Assembly (NCBI GenBank): GCA_902520725.1
Contig: CABYPB010000003.1
Span: 73,911-106,848 of the forward strand
Source of the DNA: an uncultured SAR86 cluster bacterium
GTDB taxonomy: Bacteria; Pseudomonadota; Gammaproteobacteria; Magnimaribacterales; D2472
Reading direction: 5' to 3'
DNA length: 32,938 nt
A program made the translations under genes and the position numbers. Positions 23,901 to 30,874 of this stretch are shown here, in pieces. Positions within the stretch are counted from its first letter, which is position 1; the number at the start of each line of letters is the position of its first letter. The notes beneath the pieces were generated by a model that worked only from the letters and a program-made list of their open reading frames with translations, was not told the origin of the DNA and did not search any database.

Positions 23901-24626
23901 ATGAGATTACAAAGTAATTTAATTAACATTGTTTTGGTTGATACCATTCATCCTGGAAACATTGGATCTGTTGCCAGAGCAATGAAGACAATGGGTCTGA
24001 CCAGATTGTCACTTGTAAATCCTCGTGTTTTTCCCTCAGGAGATGCAAATGCATTATCAGGGAACGCAACCGATGTATTAGAAAACGCTCAAATTTTTTC
24101 ATCTATCAAAGATGCAATTCAAGAGAGCACTTTTGTATATGCAACTTCTTCTCGAGATAGATCAATTCAGTGGCCAATTACAGATGCAGCAGCTGCTGCA
24201 AAAGATATTCATAATGAAACTAATAATGATAAAGAGGTATCAATAATATTTGGTAAAGAGGACAGGGGGCTAACTAATGATGAATTAGAATATGCTAATA
24301 GATTAATTGAAATACCAGCTAACCCTGAATATCCAGTATTAAATTTAGCTATGTCAGTTCAAATTATTACTTATGAATTATTTAAAGTATCATCAGAAAG
24401 CAATCAAAAAGAGTGGAGAGATTATCCAGAAGTTAATTCAAAACAATTACAAATGTTAATAGATCACTTTATTGAAACCGCAGTTGAAATTGATGTAATA
24501 GATCCTGATAATCCAAAGAAGATTATTTCAAGAATAAAAAGAATGTTTACAAGACTTCAACCCGATGAAATAGAAGCAAGTTTCTTGAGAGGGTTTTTGT
24601 CAGGAATTAAGAAAAAATTAAAATAA
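23901..24626 (+). CDS. trmJ: tRNA (cytidine/uridine-32-2'-O)-methyltransferase TrmJ
   Basis: TrmJ is a SPOUT (trefoil-knot) enzyme that 2'-O-methylates position 32 of several tRNAs. The ATG at 23901, 10 bases after AAGGA, is chosen; an open frame to 23850 is probably not coding. The 241-residue protein has LVDTIHPGNIGSVARAMKTMGL at the N-terminus, with the conserved Asn and Arg, then IIFGKEDRGLTNDELE and NPEYPVLNLAMSVQIITYEL, which form the SAM knot. A helical C-terminal part with RIKRMFTRLQPDEIEASFLRGFL is the dimer region. The suhB neighbour fits the E. coli layout. A tRNA-Glu gene follows. Confidence 0.95.
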   Translation: MRLQSNLINIVLVDTIHPGNIGSVARAMKTMGLTRLSLVNPRVFPSGDANALSGNATDVLENAQIFSSIKDAIQESTFVYATSSRDRSIQWPITDAAAAAKDIHNETNNDKEVSIIFGKEDRGLTNDELEYANRLIEIPANPEYPVLNLAMSVQIITYELFKVSSESNQKEWRDYPEVNSKQLQMLIDHFIETAVEIDVIDPDNPKKIISRIKRMFTRLQPDEIEASFLRGFLSGIKKKLK

Positions 24627-24634
24627 ATTTTGGT

Positions 24635-24662
24635 TTGATAATCTTTTACGATTCCATATAAT
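24635..24662 (+). promoter_or_regulatory. Promoter of tRNA-Glu
   Basis: TTGATA (24635-24640) and a perfect TATAAT (24657-24662) are spaced by 16 bases. The expected start point, near 24669, lies about 6 bases before the tRNA 5' end. Confidence 0.75.
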
Positions 24663-24674
24663 ACAACTCATCCA

Positions 24675-24750
<76 letters not shown>

Positions 24751-24760
24751 ATTTACTATA

Positions 24761-24785
24761 AAGCCCACACTAGTGGGCTTTTTTA
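24761..24785 (+). terminator. Rho-independent terminator after tRNA-Glu
   Basis: Eight-base arms AAGCCCAC and GTGGGCTT enclose loop ACTA and are followed by a run of T. It lies 10 bases after the tRNA CCA end. Confidence 0.88.
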
Positions 24786-24821
24786 TGTCTTACGAAAATA
24801 ATGTACCTACTTAAGCTATAT

Positions 24822-24851
24822 GGGGGCAGGAGTACAGCCGGGTGGGGTGGG
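24822..24851 (+). other. G-rich patch with four G-tracts
   Basis: Within very AT-rich DNA, four G-runs (24822-24826, 24840-24842, 24844-24847, 24849-24851) lie in 30 bases, separated by 13, 1 and 1 bases. This fits a loose G-quadruplex motif. No open reading frame of note covers it. The rest of the 24786-24951 gap shows nothing except the promoter-like repeat near its end. Confidence 0.5.
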
Positions 24852-24913
24852 TATATATCTAGTGGTTGAATATTTTGAGAGCTTTTGGAGTGTTAACTAA
24901 ATATAAACAATAT

Positions 24914-24945
24914 GTTTTATTTTAACAAATTGTTCTGGCATTATT
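24914..24945 (+). repeat. 32-bp promoter-like repeat, copy 1
   Basis: This 32-bp stretch matches 25435-25466 at 27 of 32 positions. It contains TTTTATTTT, TTAACA (24922-24927, a -35-like box) and TTCTGGCAT. The cupin-like gene starts 7 bases after it. See copy 2. Confidence 0.6.
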
Positions 24946-24951
24946 ATTTAT

Positions 24952-25374
24952 ATGTTTTTTCTTAAGATACTAGAGAAATTAGGAAGAAAAAGAGTTGTGT
25001 TGGACAGAGGTCTTTCACATCCAGAATATCACTTAGCTAAACCATGGACTGAAAGGTATTATTTGTTATTTAGAAAAAGACCAAAATGGTTTCCTTTCAA
25101 TATATTTATTAATCATATTATAGATAATGATCATGGTATTGGTCTGCATAATCATCCCTTTCCTTATATTACAGTTATTTTAAGTGGTGGTTACTGGGAG
25201 ACAAACATTAAAAAAGAAAGAAAATGGCGTGGACAATTTTATATAGGTTTCAGAAGTGCTGACAATTTACACCGAGTTGACTTAGAACCAGGTATTAAGC
25301 CAATTACAATTTATTTTGCTGGTCCCTACGGACTGAGAAAAAAAGGAAGAAGTGAATACGGGACTTGGAAATAA
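24952..25374 (+). CDS. Cupin-like small protein
   Basis: I cannot name a family with certainty. The 140-residue protein is basic at both ends and has a cupin-like core: H66-N67-H68 in GLHNHPFPYITVILSGGYWET, later FRSADNLHRVDLEPGIKPITIYFAGP with H107. Three His and an acidic residue could make a metal site like that of cupins. There is no signal peptide. The annotated ATG has no Shine-Dalgarno and lies within 7 bases of a -10-like sequence, so translation may be leaderless or may begin later, for example at the GTG 36 bases beyond the ATG that follows AGGAAG. No operon partner; a 121-base gap follows. Confidence 0.65.
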   Translation: MFFLKILEKLGRKRVVLDRGLSHPEYHLAKPWTERYYLLFRKRPKWFPFNIFINHIIDNDHGIGLHNHPFPYITVILSGGYWETNIKKERKWRGQFYIGFRSADNLHRVDLEPGIKPITIYFAGPYGLRKKGRSEYGTWK

Positions 25375-25434
25375 TTTTTTCTTTTTCCCTAAAATTAAAT
25401 TTCAGTTTTTTTTATAAGCGTTTTGCTTAAATGT

Positions 25435-25466
25435 GTTTTATTTTGACAGATTCTTATGGCATCATT
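25435..25466 (+). repeat. 32-bp promoter-like repeat, copy 2
   Basis: Copy 2 has a perfect -35 TTGACA (25443-25448) where copy 1 has TTAACA, and the same TTTTATTTT upstream and TGGCAT downstream. A -10-like TTTATG or TTATGT follows 16-17 bases later. It should drive the 28-residue gene at 25496 and what follows. Conservation across the spacer between -35 and -10, not only the boxes, suggests an operator. Confidence 0.62.
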
Positions 25467-25495
25467 TATGTAAACAATTATTAGATGGTCAGATT

Positions 25496-25582
25496 ATGGA
25501 AATTGATACTAAAACGACAATTATATTTTTGTTACTAGGAGTAATATTTGGAATGATTGGCAGATTGCAGGGTTGGTTCTAA
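25496..25582 (+). CDS. 28-residue membrane peptide, coupled to the next gene
   Basis: A short frame reads MEIDTKTTIIFLLLGVIFGM then IGRLQGWF. It has one hydrophobic span (residues 8-21) flanked by charged residues, the layout of a single-pass small membrane protein. Its stop overlaps the next start codon as TAATG, a common coupling arrangement. It lies 30 bases after the promoter-like repeat, so it is the first gene of that transcript. No Shine-Dalgarno of note is seen. Function unknown; it could also be a leader peptide. Confidence 0.5.
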   Translation: MEIDTKTTIIFLLLGVIFGMIGRLQGWF

Positions 25583-26100
25583 TGAAAGACCATATGCAAA
25601 CAATCATTAATGTCTGTTTTGCAATATTCGTAACGGTGTATATTATTCAAAATGATAAATTAAACTATCAAGTAGAATTATTGAGTGATGAAGTCGAGGC
25701 AGCAAATGTAGGTTTGATTAAGACTTTATATTCCGATTACAACACTTCATTTATAAAAAATGATTTTTCTAGAATTGCTAGTCATTTTGAAGTACCTGTA
25801 AATTTTGCAAGTAATGGAATAATTGCTGAAACAGAAAAAGATGTTGAAGAAAGGTATAAAGTTATGAAGGCAACTTTCCAGGAAGGTTATGCCTATAGTG
25901 TTACTGGCGATGTAACTATAAAAAGACAAAGTGATAACTCTTATTTACTTTGCGCTGATTTCACAAGATTTAATAAACAAAAAGAAGTTTTATTTGAAGG
26001 ACGAGCTGAATATCAATGGATCAATGTTGCAGACAGGGGATGGAAGATGAATTACCTCAAAGGGATAGATAGGGGTTCTAATCCTTCATGTTTATTATAA
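25582..26100 (+). CDS. Membrane-anchored NTF2/SnoaL-like protein
   Basis: Start is ATG at 25582, overlapping the stop of the small peptide; an upstream in-frame TTG lies inside that peptide and is unlikely. The 172-residue product has an N-terminal span (IINVCFAIFVTVYIIQ) and then a periplasmic domain of cystatin-like alpha-beta type: YSDYNTSFIKNDFSRIASHFEVPVNF, RYKVMKATFQEGY, LLCADFTRFNKQKEVLFEGRAEYQW and GWKMNYLKGID. This resembles NTF2/SnoaL/DUF4440 proteins, which bind small ligands or act as immunity or scaffold domains. The gene end overlaps the PhoD-like gene by 13 bases. Confidence 0.68.
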   Translation: MKDHMQTIINVCFAIFVTVYIIQNDKLNYQVELLSDEVEAANVGLIKTLYSDYNTSFIKNDFSRIASHFEVPVNFASNGIIAETEKDVEERYKVMKATFQEGYAYSVTGDVTIKRQSDNSYLLCADFTRFNKQKEVLFEGRAEYQWINVADRGWKMNYLKGIDRGSNPSCLL

Positions 26101-27122
26101 AAAATTTTATTCTTGTAGTTCTTATTTTTATTTCAAGTTTTGCTTTTACCAAAGAGTATATAATTGGGTTTGGTTCCTGTATTGATGAAAAGTTTCCTCA
26201 ACCTATTTGGAGCTCTATTCAAAGCAAAGATGTAGATGCATTTATGTTTCTTGGAGACAATGTATACGGTGATGATCCAAGTGGTGATCTAAAAAAGCTT
26301 AAACAAAGCTACATAATACAAGCATCTAAATTTCCAGAATGGTTAAAGGAAAAAAAAGTTATCAGCATTTGGGATGACCATGATTATGGAATAAACGATG
26401 GTGGAGCAGACTTCAAAAATAAAAGGGAAGCACAAAGATTATTTTTAGATTTTTGGGGCATTCCCAAAGATGATATTAGACATTCAAGGGACGGCCTTTA
26501 TTTTAATGAAATATTAGATATTGAGGGATTTAAGATTAATCTCATAGTCCTTGATACGAGATTCTTTAGATCTAAATTAACTTCTGATAGATTTCCATAT
26601 ACATCAACAGATAATAGAGATACAACGGTCTTAGGAGACGTTCAATGGAAATGGTTTGAAGATGTTATAGAGATGGAATCTGATCTAATATTGGTATTAT
26701 CATCAATTCAAGTGTTAGCCACTGAACATGTTTTTGAACGATGGAATCTTTTTCCTCATGAAAGATCAAAGATTATTAAAATTTTAGATTCTGTTGAAAC
26801 TAAAAGTTTAATAATTTCAGGAGATAGACATAAGGGAGGCTTATATAAAAAAGAATCATTAGTTGAACTAACATCATCCTCACTAAACAAGCCAGTGAAA
26901 GCTGCAAGAATTAGTAACATCCTCAGATATGTTCCAGAATTTATTGTTAACTTTATTCCAAAGTCAACAAGAGAGTTGCTTGTAGAAAATGACAAGCTAT
27001 TAACAACAGAAATATATAATTTTGAAAATTTTGGCTTGATTAAAATAAATACCGAATCAGAAGAGATTGAGATATCACTAAACGATATTAATGGTGATAA
27101 TATATTTTCAGATAAGATTTGA
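26088..27122 (+). CDS. PhoD-like metallophosphatase/phosphodiesterase, exported
   Basis: The protein has an N-terminal signal peptide (FILVVLIFISSFAFT) and a calcineurin-like PhoD domain. Metal-binding motifs are FGSC near 28, FLGDNVYGDD near 54-63, WDDHDYGIND near 97-106 and SGDRHKGG near 244. PhoD-family enzymes cleave phosphodiesters or monoesters in the periplasm or outside. The 344-residue length fits the short, single-domain group without an N-terminal PhoD_N domain. It overlaps the NTF2-like gene by 13 bases, so the two and the 28-residue peptide are probably one operon. No pho box is visible. Confidence 0.85.
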   Translation: MFIIKNFILVVLIFISSFAFTKEYIIGFGSCIDEKFPQPIWSSIQSKDVDAFMFLGDNVYGDDPSGDLKKLKQSYIIQASKFPEWLKEKKVISIWDDHDYGINDGGADFKNKREAQRLFLDFWGIPKDDIRHSRDGLYFNEILDIEGFKINLIVLDTRFFRSKLTSDRFPYTSTDNRDTTVLGDVQWKWFEDVIEMESDLILVLSSIQVLATEHVFERWNLFPHERSKIIKILDSVETKSLIISGDRHKGGLYKKESLVELTSSSLNKPVKAARISNILRYVPEFIVNFIPKSTRELLVENDKLLTTEIYNFENFGLIKINTESEEIEISLNDINGDNIFSDKI

Positions 27123-27127
27123 AGTAA

Positions 27128-27607
27128 TTACTTTTGCTTAACCTCAGCATACACTTCACTGGTTCCATCTTTATATAGAATTAAAACCTCGTAAGGCATA
27201 AAAAGGTCATCAACTTCCATACCAGGAGAGCCCAAAGGCATTCCAGGGACAGACAACCCAATAGCATTAGAGTGATCTTCGGAAAGAAATTGAGTTACAT
27301 ATTTACTTGGTATATGACCTTCAAATATGTAGCCTTTTGATGAAACAGCTGTATGACATGATCTATATTGTGGCTTGATACCATACATACTTTTTATATC
27401 ATCCAAGTTTTGCAAATCTTCAGTGTCCATATTTAATCCATCTTCTTTAAGATGCTCTATCCATTTTTTACAGCATCCACAAGTTGGCGTTTTGTAAACC
27501 AGTAAAGCATCTTCGTTTTTAACAATCTGATTGAAAGTTTCAGATGAAAACACAGACATTGATAATGAAAGAAATAAAATTGTTAAGTACCTTTTTTTCA
27601 TATGCAT
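27128..27607 (-). CDS. DUF411 protein, exported putative metal-binding
   Basis: A signal peptide (LTILFLSLSMSVFSS) precedes a DUF411 domain. The core is visible as YKTPTCGCCKKWIEHLKEDG (residues near 38-57), then KPQYRSCHTAVSSKGYIFEGHIP near 77-99 and VPGMPLGSPGME near 117-128. The CxCC and CH pairs and Met-rich loop suggest copper or other soft-metal binding; the family is often near metal-resistance genes. Start at 27607 or 27601 cannot be separated. It lies 3 bases after the next minus-strand gene, so the two are probably cotranscribed. Confidence 0.88.
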   Translation of the reverse strand: MHMKKRYLTILFLSLSMSVFSSETFNQIVKNEDALLVYKTPTCGCCKKWIEHLKEDGLNMDTEDLQNLDDIKSMYGIKPQYRSCHTAVSSKGYIFEGHIPSKYVTQFLSEDHSNAIGLSVPGMPLGSPGMEVDDLFMPYEVLILYKDGTSEVYAEVKQK

Positions 27608-27610
27608 ATT

Positions 27611-27898
27611 TTATGTTATAAGTTTAGGTATTACACCTAGCTGAGCAAGAATTCCTAAGATAATCATTAGTATGAAAGCAGATATAATTTTTATATTCTT
27701 CCTTTCAATCCATTCAAATAAGCTTTCTATAATATTTCTTATCCATTTATCAGCTACATCCATAAATTTAATACCTTTTCTTGTCCATTTATCAGTTATT
27801 TCAATTAATGGAATTAAAAATGCTGCAATGATAAGCCAAATTATCCCATTTAAGATCATATCTATAATCCAACCAACCATGTTCCAATTAATATCCAT
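27611..27898 (-). CDS. Small hypothetical membrane protein
   Basis: This 95-residue protein is unrecognised. It has hydrophobic segments at about residues 8-32 (GWIIDMILNGIIWLIIAAFLI) and 71-90 (IISAFILMIILGILAQLGVI), with a charged amphipathic middle (TDKWTRKGIKFMDVADKW). The same stretch is also open on the plus strand from 27672, but tight spacing with the downstream DUF411 gene favours the minus strand. It could be an ion-channel-like or scaffold protein. Confidence 0.6.
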   Translation of the reverse strand: MDINWNMVGWIIDMILNGIIWLIIAAFLIPLIEITDKWTRKGIKFMDVADKWIRNIIESLFEWIERKNIKIISAFILMIILGILAQLGVIPKLIT

Positions 27899-27917
27899 TT
27901 GTTAAGATTATAGACTT

Positions 27918-28304
27918 ATGAAAAACAAGGAATCAATTTTTTTAATATTTGTAGGTATTGGGGTATTTTTTGTTTCTCTTACTTATGGCGTATTTCCAAA
28001 TACAACATTATCTTTTTTATATGATATAGAAGTTAATAGTATTAATTTATCTAATATTTTTAGGGCAATCATGGGCCTATATATTGCTCTAGTGATTTTT
28101 TGGATAGCAGGTGCAAAATATGAAAATCTCCGAATTCCAGCTCTTTGGAGTTTAACAATTTTCATGTCTGGTTTAGCAATTGGTAGAGCTCTTAGTATTA
28201 TTGTCGATGGAATTCCATATGTTCTATTTATAAATTGGATGGTCATAGAGTTTATTTTTGCCTATCTTGGTTTTAAATTGATTAGAGGCTTGCAAAAAGA
28301 TTAA
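27918..28304 (+). CDS. DUF4345 small integral membrane protein
   Basis: The 128-residue protein has four hydrophobic segments and the DUF4345 pattern: a GVFP motif after the first span, NIFRAIMGLYIALVIFWI in the second, and RIPALWSLTIFMSGLAIGRALSIIVDGIP before the last span. Function of the family is unknown. Only 19 bases separate its ATG from that of the divergent membrane protein, so any promoters overlap the coding ends. Confidence 0.75.
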   Translation: MKNKESIFLIFVGIGVFFVSLTYGVFPNTTLSFLYDIEVNSINLSNIFRAIMGLYIALVIFWIAGAKYENLRIPALWSLTIFMSGLAIGRALSIIVDGIPYVLFINWMVIEFIFAYLGFKLIRGLQKD

Positions 28305-28322
28305 TTAATTAAATAAATTTAA

Positions 28323-28352
28323 TTGATAGTTTTTAACCTTTATTACTATATT
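28323..28352 (+). promoter_or_regulatory. Promoter of the RRM gene
   Basis: TTGATA (28323-28328) and TATATT (28347-28352) are spaced by 18 bases, giving a leader of about 28 bases. A clear AAGGA (28376-28380) precedes the RRM ATG. Confidence 0.55.
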
Positions 28353-28386
28353 TATTGTAAGATGCATTTTTTAATAAGGATATTTA

Positions 28387-28632
28387 ATGAATATATACGT
28401 AGGTAACATATCTTGGGGCTTAAGCGATCAAGATCTAGAAAACGTTTTTGCAGAATACGGCACCGTAACATCAGCAAAAATAATCACAGACAGAATGACT
28501 AACCGTTCTAGAGGTTTTGGTTTTGTTGAAATGAGCGATGGAGCAGAGGCTGCAATCGAAGCATTAAACGGAACTGAAGTTGATGGAAGAGAATTAGTTG
28601 TAAACGAGTCAAGACCTAAAGATAAAAGCTAA
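28387..28632 (+). CDS. Single-RRM RNA-binding protein
   Basis: This 81-residue protein is one RRM: RNP2 as IYVGNI (3-8) and RNP1 as RGFGFVEM near residues 42-49, with aromatic residues for RNA stacking. The C-terminal tail RPKDKS is short. Such small RRM proteins are cold-shock-induced in cyanobacteria and appear in many marine bacteria; an RNA chaperone role is inferred. It has its own promoter and a strong ribosome-binding site and ends convergently, overlapping the next gene by 4 bases. Confidence 0.92.
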   Translation: MNIYVGNISWGLSDQDLENVFAEYGTVTSAKIITDRMTNRSRGFGFVEMSDGAEAAIEALNGTEVDGRELVVNESRPKDKS

Positions 28633-29024
28633 TTCAAATTTTCTAAAGCTTCAACCATCTTTTCCTGTACTTTTTGAACAGCTTTGTATGGCCTGATCAT
28701 AACCTTAAAATTTGATATTTTTCCATCTTTGTTCCACTCAATCATATCGACGCCATTGACTGCAATGTCGTCGATATATGTTTCAAACTCTAATACAGAA
28801 TTCATGCCGTCATGAATCTCTTTTGTGTATTTAAATTTTTCCATATTAAATGAGTGTCCGGCTGCATGAAGATACATCATAGTTATTTCTTTTCCCTCCA
28901 TAGGGGTAAAAACAACTGGTGAAGAAAACACAGCATCGTCTGCAATAATGTTTTCTAATAAATTTAGATCATCACCTGAAATAACCTCATGCCATTTATG
29001 AATTAAGTCTTTTGCTATAGCCAT
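28629..29024 (-). CDS. NTF2/SnoaL-like protein
   Basis: The 131-residue soluble protein starts after the Shine-Dalgarno AGGAA. It has the SnoaL-like layout: an opening helix (DLIHKWHEVISGDDLNLLENIIADDAVFSSP) with the usual acidic-aromatic pattern, the mid strand VLEFETYIDD, and the closing VDMIEWNKDGKISNFKVMIRP. The conserved pocket residues suggest binding of a small hydrophobic ligand or isomerase-like activity. It lies opposite the RRM gene and starts divergent from the next gene, 75 bases away. Confidence 0.8.
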   Translation of the reverse strand: MAIAKDLIHKWHEVISGDDLNLLENIIADDAVFSSPVVFTPMEGKEITMMYLHAAGHSFNMEKFKYTKEIHDGMNSVLEFETYIDDIAVNGVDMIEWNKDGKISNFKVMIRPYKAVQKVQEKMVEALENLN

Positions 29025-29099
29025 ATGTTTCCTAAAAGTTACAAAAATATGTCGATATGTTTTAAATATAATAGTATCTTATCTACCTAGGAGTAAATT

Positions 29100-29528
29100 A
29101 TGAAGAATTTTTTATTTATAATATTATTAACACCCTCACTTATTTTTGGTATGCATCACAAAGCTAATCCAATCATTTTTTATCTGGATTTAGATGTGGC
29201 TGAGGGAAAATCTGCAGAAGTGAATGACTTTGTAGATTATTTAGTGACTACTGTGAAAAAAACAGAACCTAAAACAATGTATTACAAGTACTGGATTTCT
29301 GATGATATGAAAAAAGTTTCATTGATGGAGGTTTATCACTCTAATGAAGATGCTATATTTCATATGAACGCATTTCTTGAAGCGCCTCATCGAGAGAAAT
29401 TCTTGGAAACTTTTTTAGTAACAAATTTTCAGGTTCTAGGAAATACTAACGATGAACTCAAAGAAATAATGGCTCCATTTACAACAGACCACAGAACATT
29501 AATTAATGGTTTTCAGAGAAAAAAATGA
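29100..29528 (+). CDS. Exported dimeric alpha/beta-barrel protein (ABM-like)
   Basis: A signal peptide (NFLFIILLTPSLIFG) and a strong AGGAG precede a 120-residue domain like antibiotic-biosynthesis-monooxygenase or YgiN-type quinol-binding proteins. It starts with IIFYLDLDVAEGKSAEVNDFVDYL, then YYKYWISDDMKKVSLMEVYHSNEDAIFHMNAFLEAPHREKFLETF. An E/H pair in the mid part is typical of the fold. A TATAAT box at 29067 could be its -10 element. The stop overlaps the next gene (ATGA). Confidence 0.75.
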   Translation: MKNFLFIILLTPSLIFGMHHKANPIIFYLDLDVAEGKSAEVNDFVDYLVTTVKKTEPKTMYYKYWISDDMKKVSLMEVYHSNEDAIFHMNAFLEAPHREKFLETFLVTNFQVLGNTNDELKEIMAPFTTDHRTLINGFQRKK

Positions 29529-29890
29529 GTAACAAAGAACAAATAGAAACATGTATAAATATTTATTATGAGGGTTGTTGCGAATCTGACCCTGCAAAAA
29601 TTAAAGAAGCATTTGATCAAAATGCAATGATAAGCGGCTATCTACCAGATGGCTTACATGAAATGAATTTAGATGAATTTGCTGGATTTGTTGCTGATCA
29701 ACAACCATCACCCAAGGAAAAGGGCGATGAAGAATTTCTAGAAATAATTTCATGTGAAATAGTTGGAGATACTGCAATTGTTCAAATAAGAGAGGCATAC
29801 TTGGGGATGATTTTTATTGATTCATTCTCTTTTTTAAAAAAAGATAATTCATGGAGAATATATACAAAGTTATTCCACGTTGAGTCATAA
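29525..29890 (+). CDS. NTF2-like (putative lumazine-binding type) protein
   Basis: The 121-residue soluble protein fits the PF12893 style NTF2-like pattern: EQIETCINIYYEGCCESDPAKIKEAFDQNAMISGYLPDG at the start, then VADQQPSP, CEIVGDTAIVQIREAYLGMIFIDSFSFLKKDNSWRIYTKLFHVE. It is translationally coupled to the ABM-like gene and probably works with it. A catalytic residue set cannot be named. Confidence 0.8.
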   Translation: MSNKEQIETCINIYYEGCCESDPAKIKEAFDQNAMISGYLPDGLHEMNLDEFAGFVADQQPSPKEKGDEEFLEIISCEIVGDTAIVQIREAYLGMIFIDSFSFLKKDNSWRIYTKLFHVES

Positions 29891-29913
29891 AAAATATATA
29901 GAGGAGAAAAAAT

Positions 29914-30810
29914 ATGTTATTTAAAAATAAATTAATGATAGCTTTTGTAATGAGTGTTTTATTTGTTACAAGTTGTTCTAATGAGATGTCTAATGAATCT
30001 TCTGGAGAAAATAAAGATGCAGAAATTTATGCAGAATTTGTTGATTCATTGGAAAGCACAGATGGAAAAACCTATGTCGAATTTATGGCATGCACACGCG
30101 GGCCTGATTTCAATGCTGAAAACTCTTCAAAAATGATCGCAGATTGGCAAAAGTTAATAACCGCTGAATCTTTGTTCGGTGTTTGGGGATACGTTCCAGC
30201 TGCAGATACAAATACATTTGGAGATTCCCTATGGTGGGAATTAAATTGGAATTCAAAACAAGAAGCTGATGACGAGTGGAATGCTTGGAACCAGAATGAA
30301 GCAGCACAAGCTTGGGCTGAAGAATACTCTAATGTAATGGTTTGTGATGGAGAGGGAAGAAATTCTTTTGATGGCGTGTATCCAATTTTACCTAATACAT
30401 ATGGAGCTGTTAATGAAAGTGGATACTTTTACAGCGAATTTTATCAATGCAGTTATACCGATGGTTCAGATAGGACAAATGCTGAAGCTTTTTTACCAGG
30501 ATTTACTGATGCAGTAAGTAACTCTAATTACAATGGAACTGGTTATTCATATGCAAATTATTTTGCATACAAAAATGAAGACGGATCGCATACAAATGCC
30601 GATGTTGACTTTTTATGGGCAAACTTTTCAAACACTAAAGATTCTATGGACAAAGCAGCTCAATCCTTTGAAAAGGATGTGAGAGATGAAATGTTTCCTT
30701 TGTTTAGTGAGTTTGCAACTTGTGCAGAAGTTCCTGATGTTTACCATGGTTGGACATTTTACATAGGTGATAAAAAAGAATTCATGCCTGATTTTACATC
30801 AAGAAGCTAA
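29914..30810 (+). CDS. Lipoprotein with two tandem dimeric-barrel-like repeats
   Basis: A lipobox (FVTSC) follows a hydrophobic run; a GAGGAG site precedes the start. The mature part contains two similar halves: one with YVEFMACTRGPDF, WWELNWNSKQEADDEWNAW and MVCDGEGRNSFDGVYP, another with YSEFYQCSYTDGSD, YFAYKNEDGSH and FATCAEVPDVYHGW. The halves share the Tyr-x-Glu-Phe plus Cys opening, an aromatic mid strand and a late Cys, so each half may hold a disulfide. The overall size fits two ABM-like domains. The 298-residue protein is the last of the coupled group 29100-30810 and is followed by a terminator. Confidence 0.72.
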   Translation: MLFKNKLMIAFVMSVLFVTSCSNEMSNESSGENKDAEIYAEFVDSLESTDGKTYVEFMACTRGPDFNAENSSKMIADWQKLITAESLFGVWGYVPAADTNTFGDSLWWELNWNSKQEADDEWNAWNQNEAAQAWAEEYSNVMVCDGEGRNSFDGVYPILPNTYGAVNESGYFYSEFYQCSYTDGSDRTNAEAFLPGFTDAVSNSNYNGTGYSYANYFAYKNEDGSHTNADVDFLWANFSNTKDSMDKAAQSFEKDVRDEMFPLFSEFATCAEVPDVYHGWTFYIGDKKEFMPDFTSRS

Positions 30811-30826
30811 ACCTTAAATAAAAAAG

Positions 30827-30855
30827 GAAGCTGCTTTGTGCAGCTTCTTTTTTTT
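30827..30855 (+). terminator. Rho-independent terminator after the lipoprotein gene
   Basis: Eight-base arms GAAGCTGC and GCAGCTTC enclose loop TTTGT and are followed by eight T. The hairpin ends only 20 bases or so before the ald start codon. Confidence 0.9.
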
Positions 30856-30874
30856 GTGGTACATTCTACATATT

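Noticed and set aside
24786-24821. Short open frame beginning near 24785
   Set aside because: It stops after nine codons and has no ribosome-binding site.
30836-30874. Extended N-terminus of alanine dehydrogenase
   Set aside because: The extra 13 residues start inside the terminator hairpin; family members begin at MIIGVPTE, so ATG 30875 is used.
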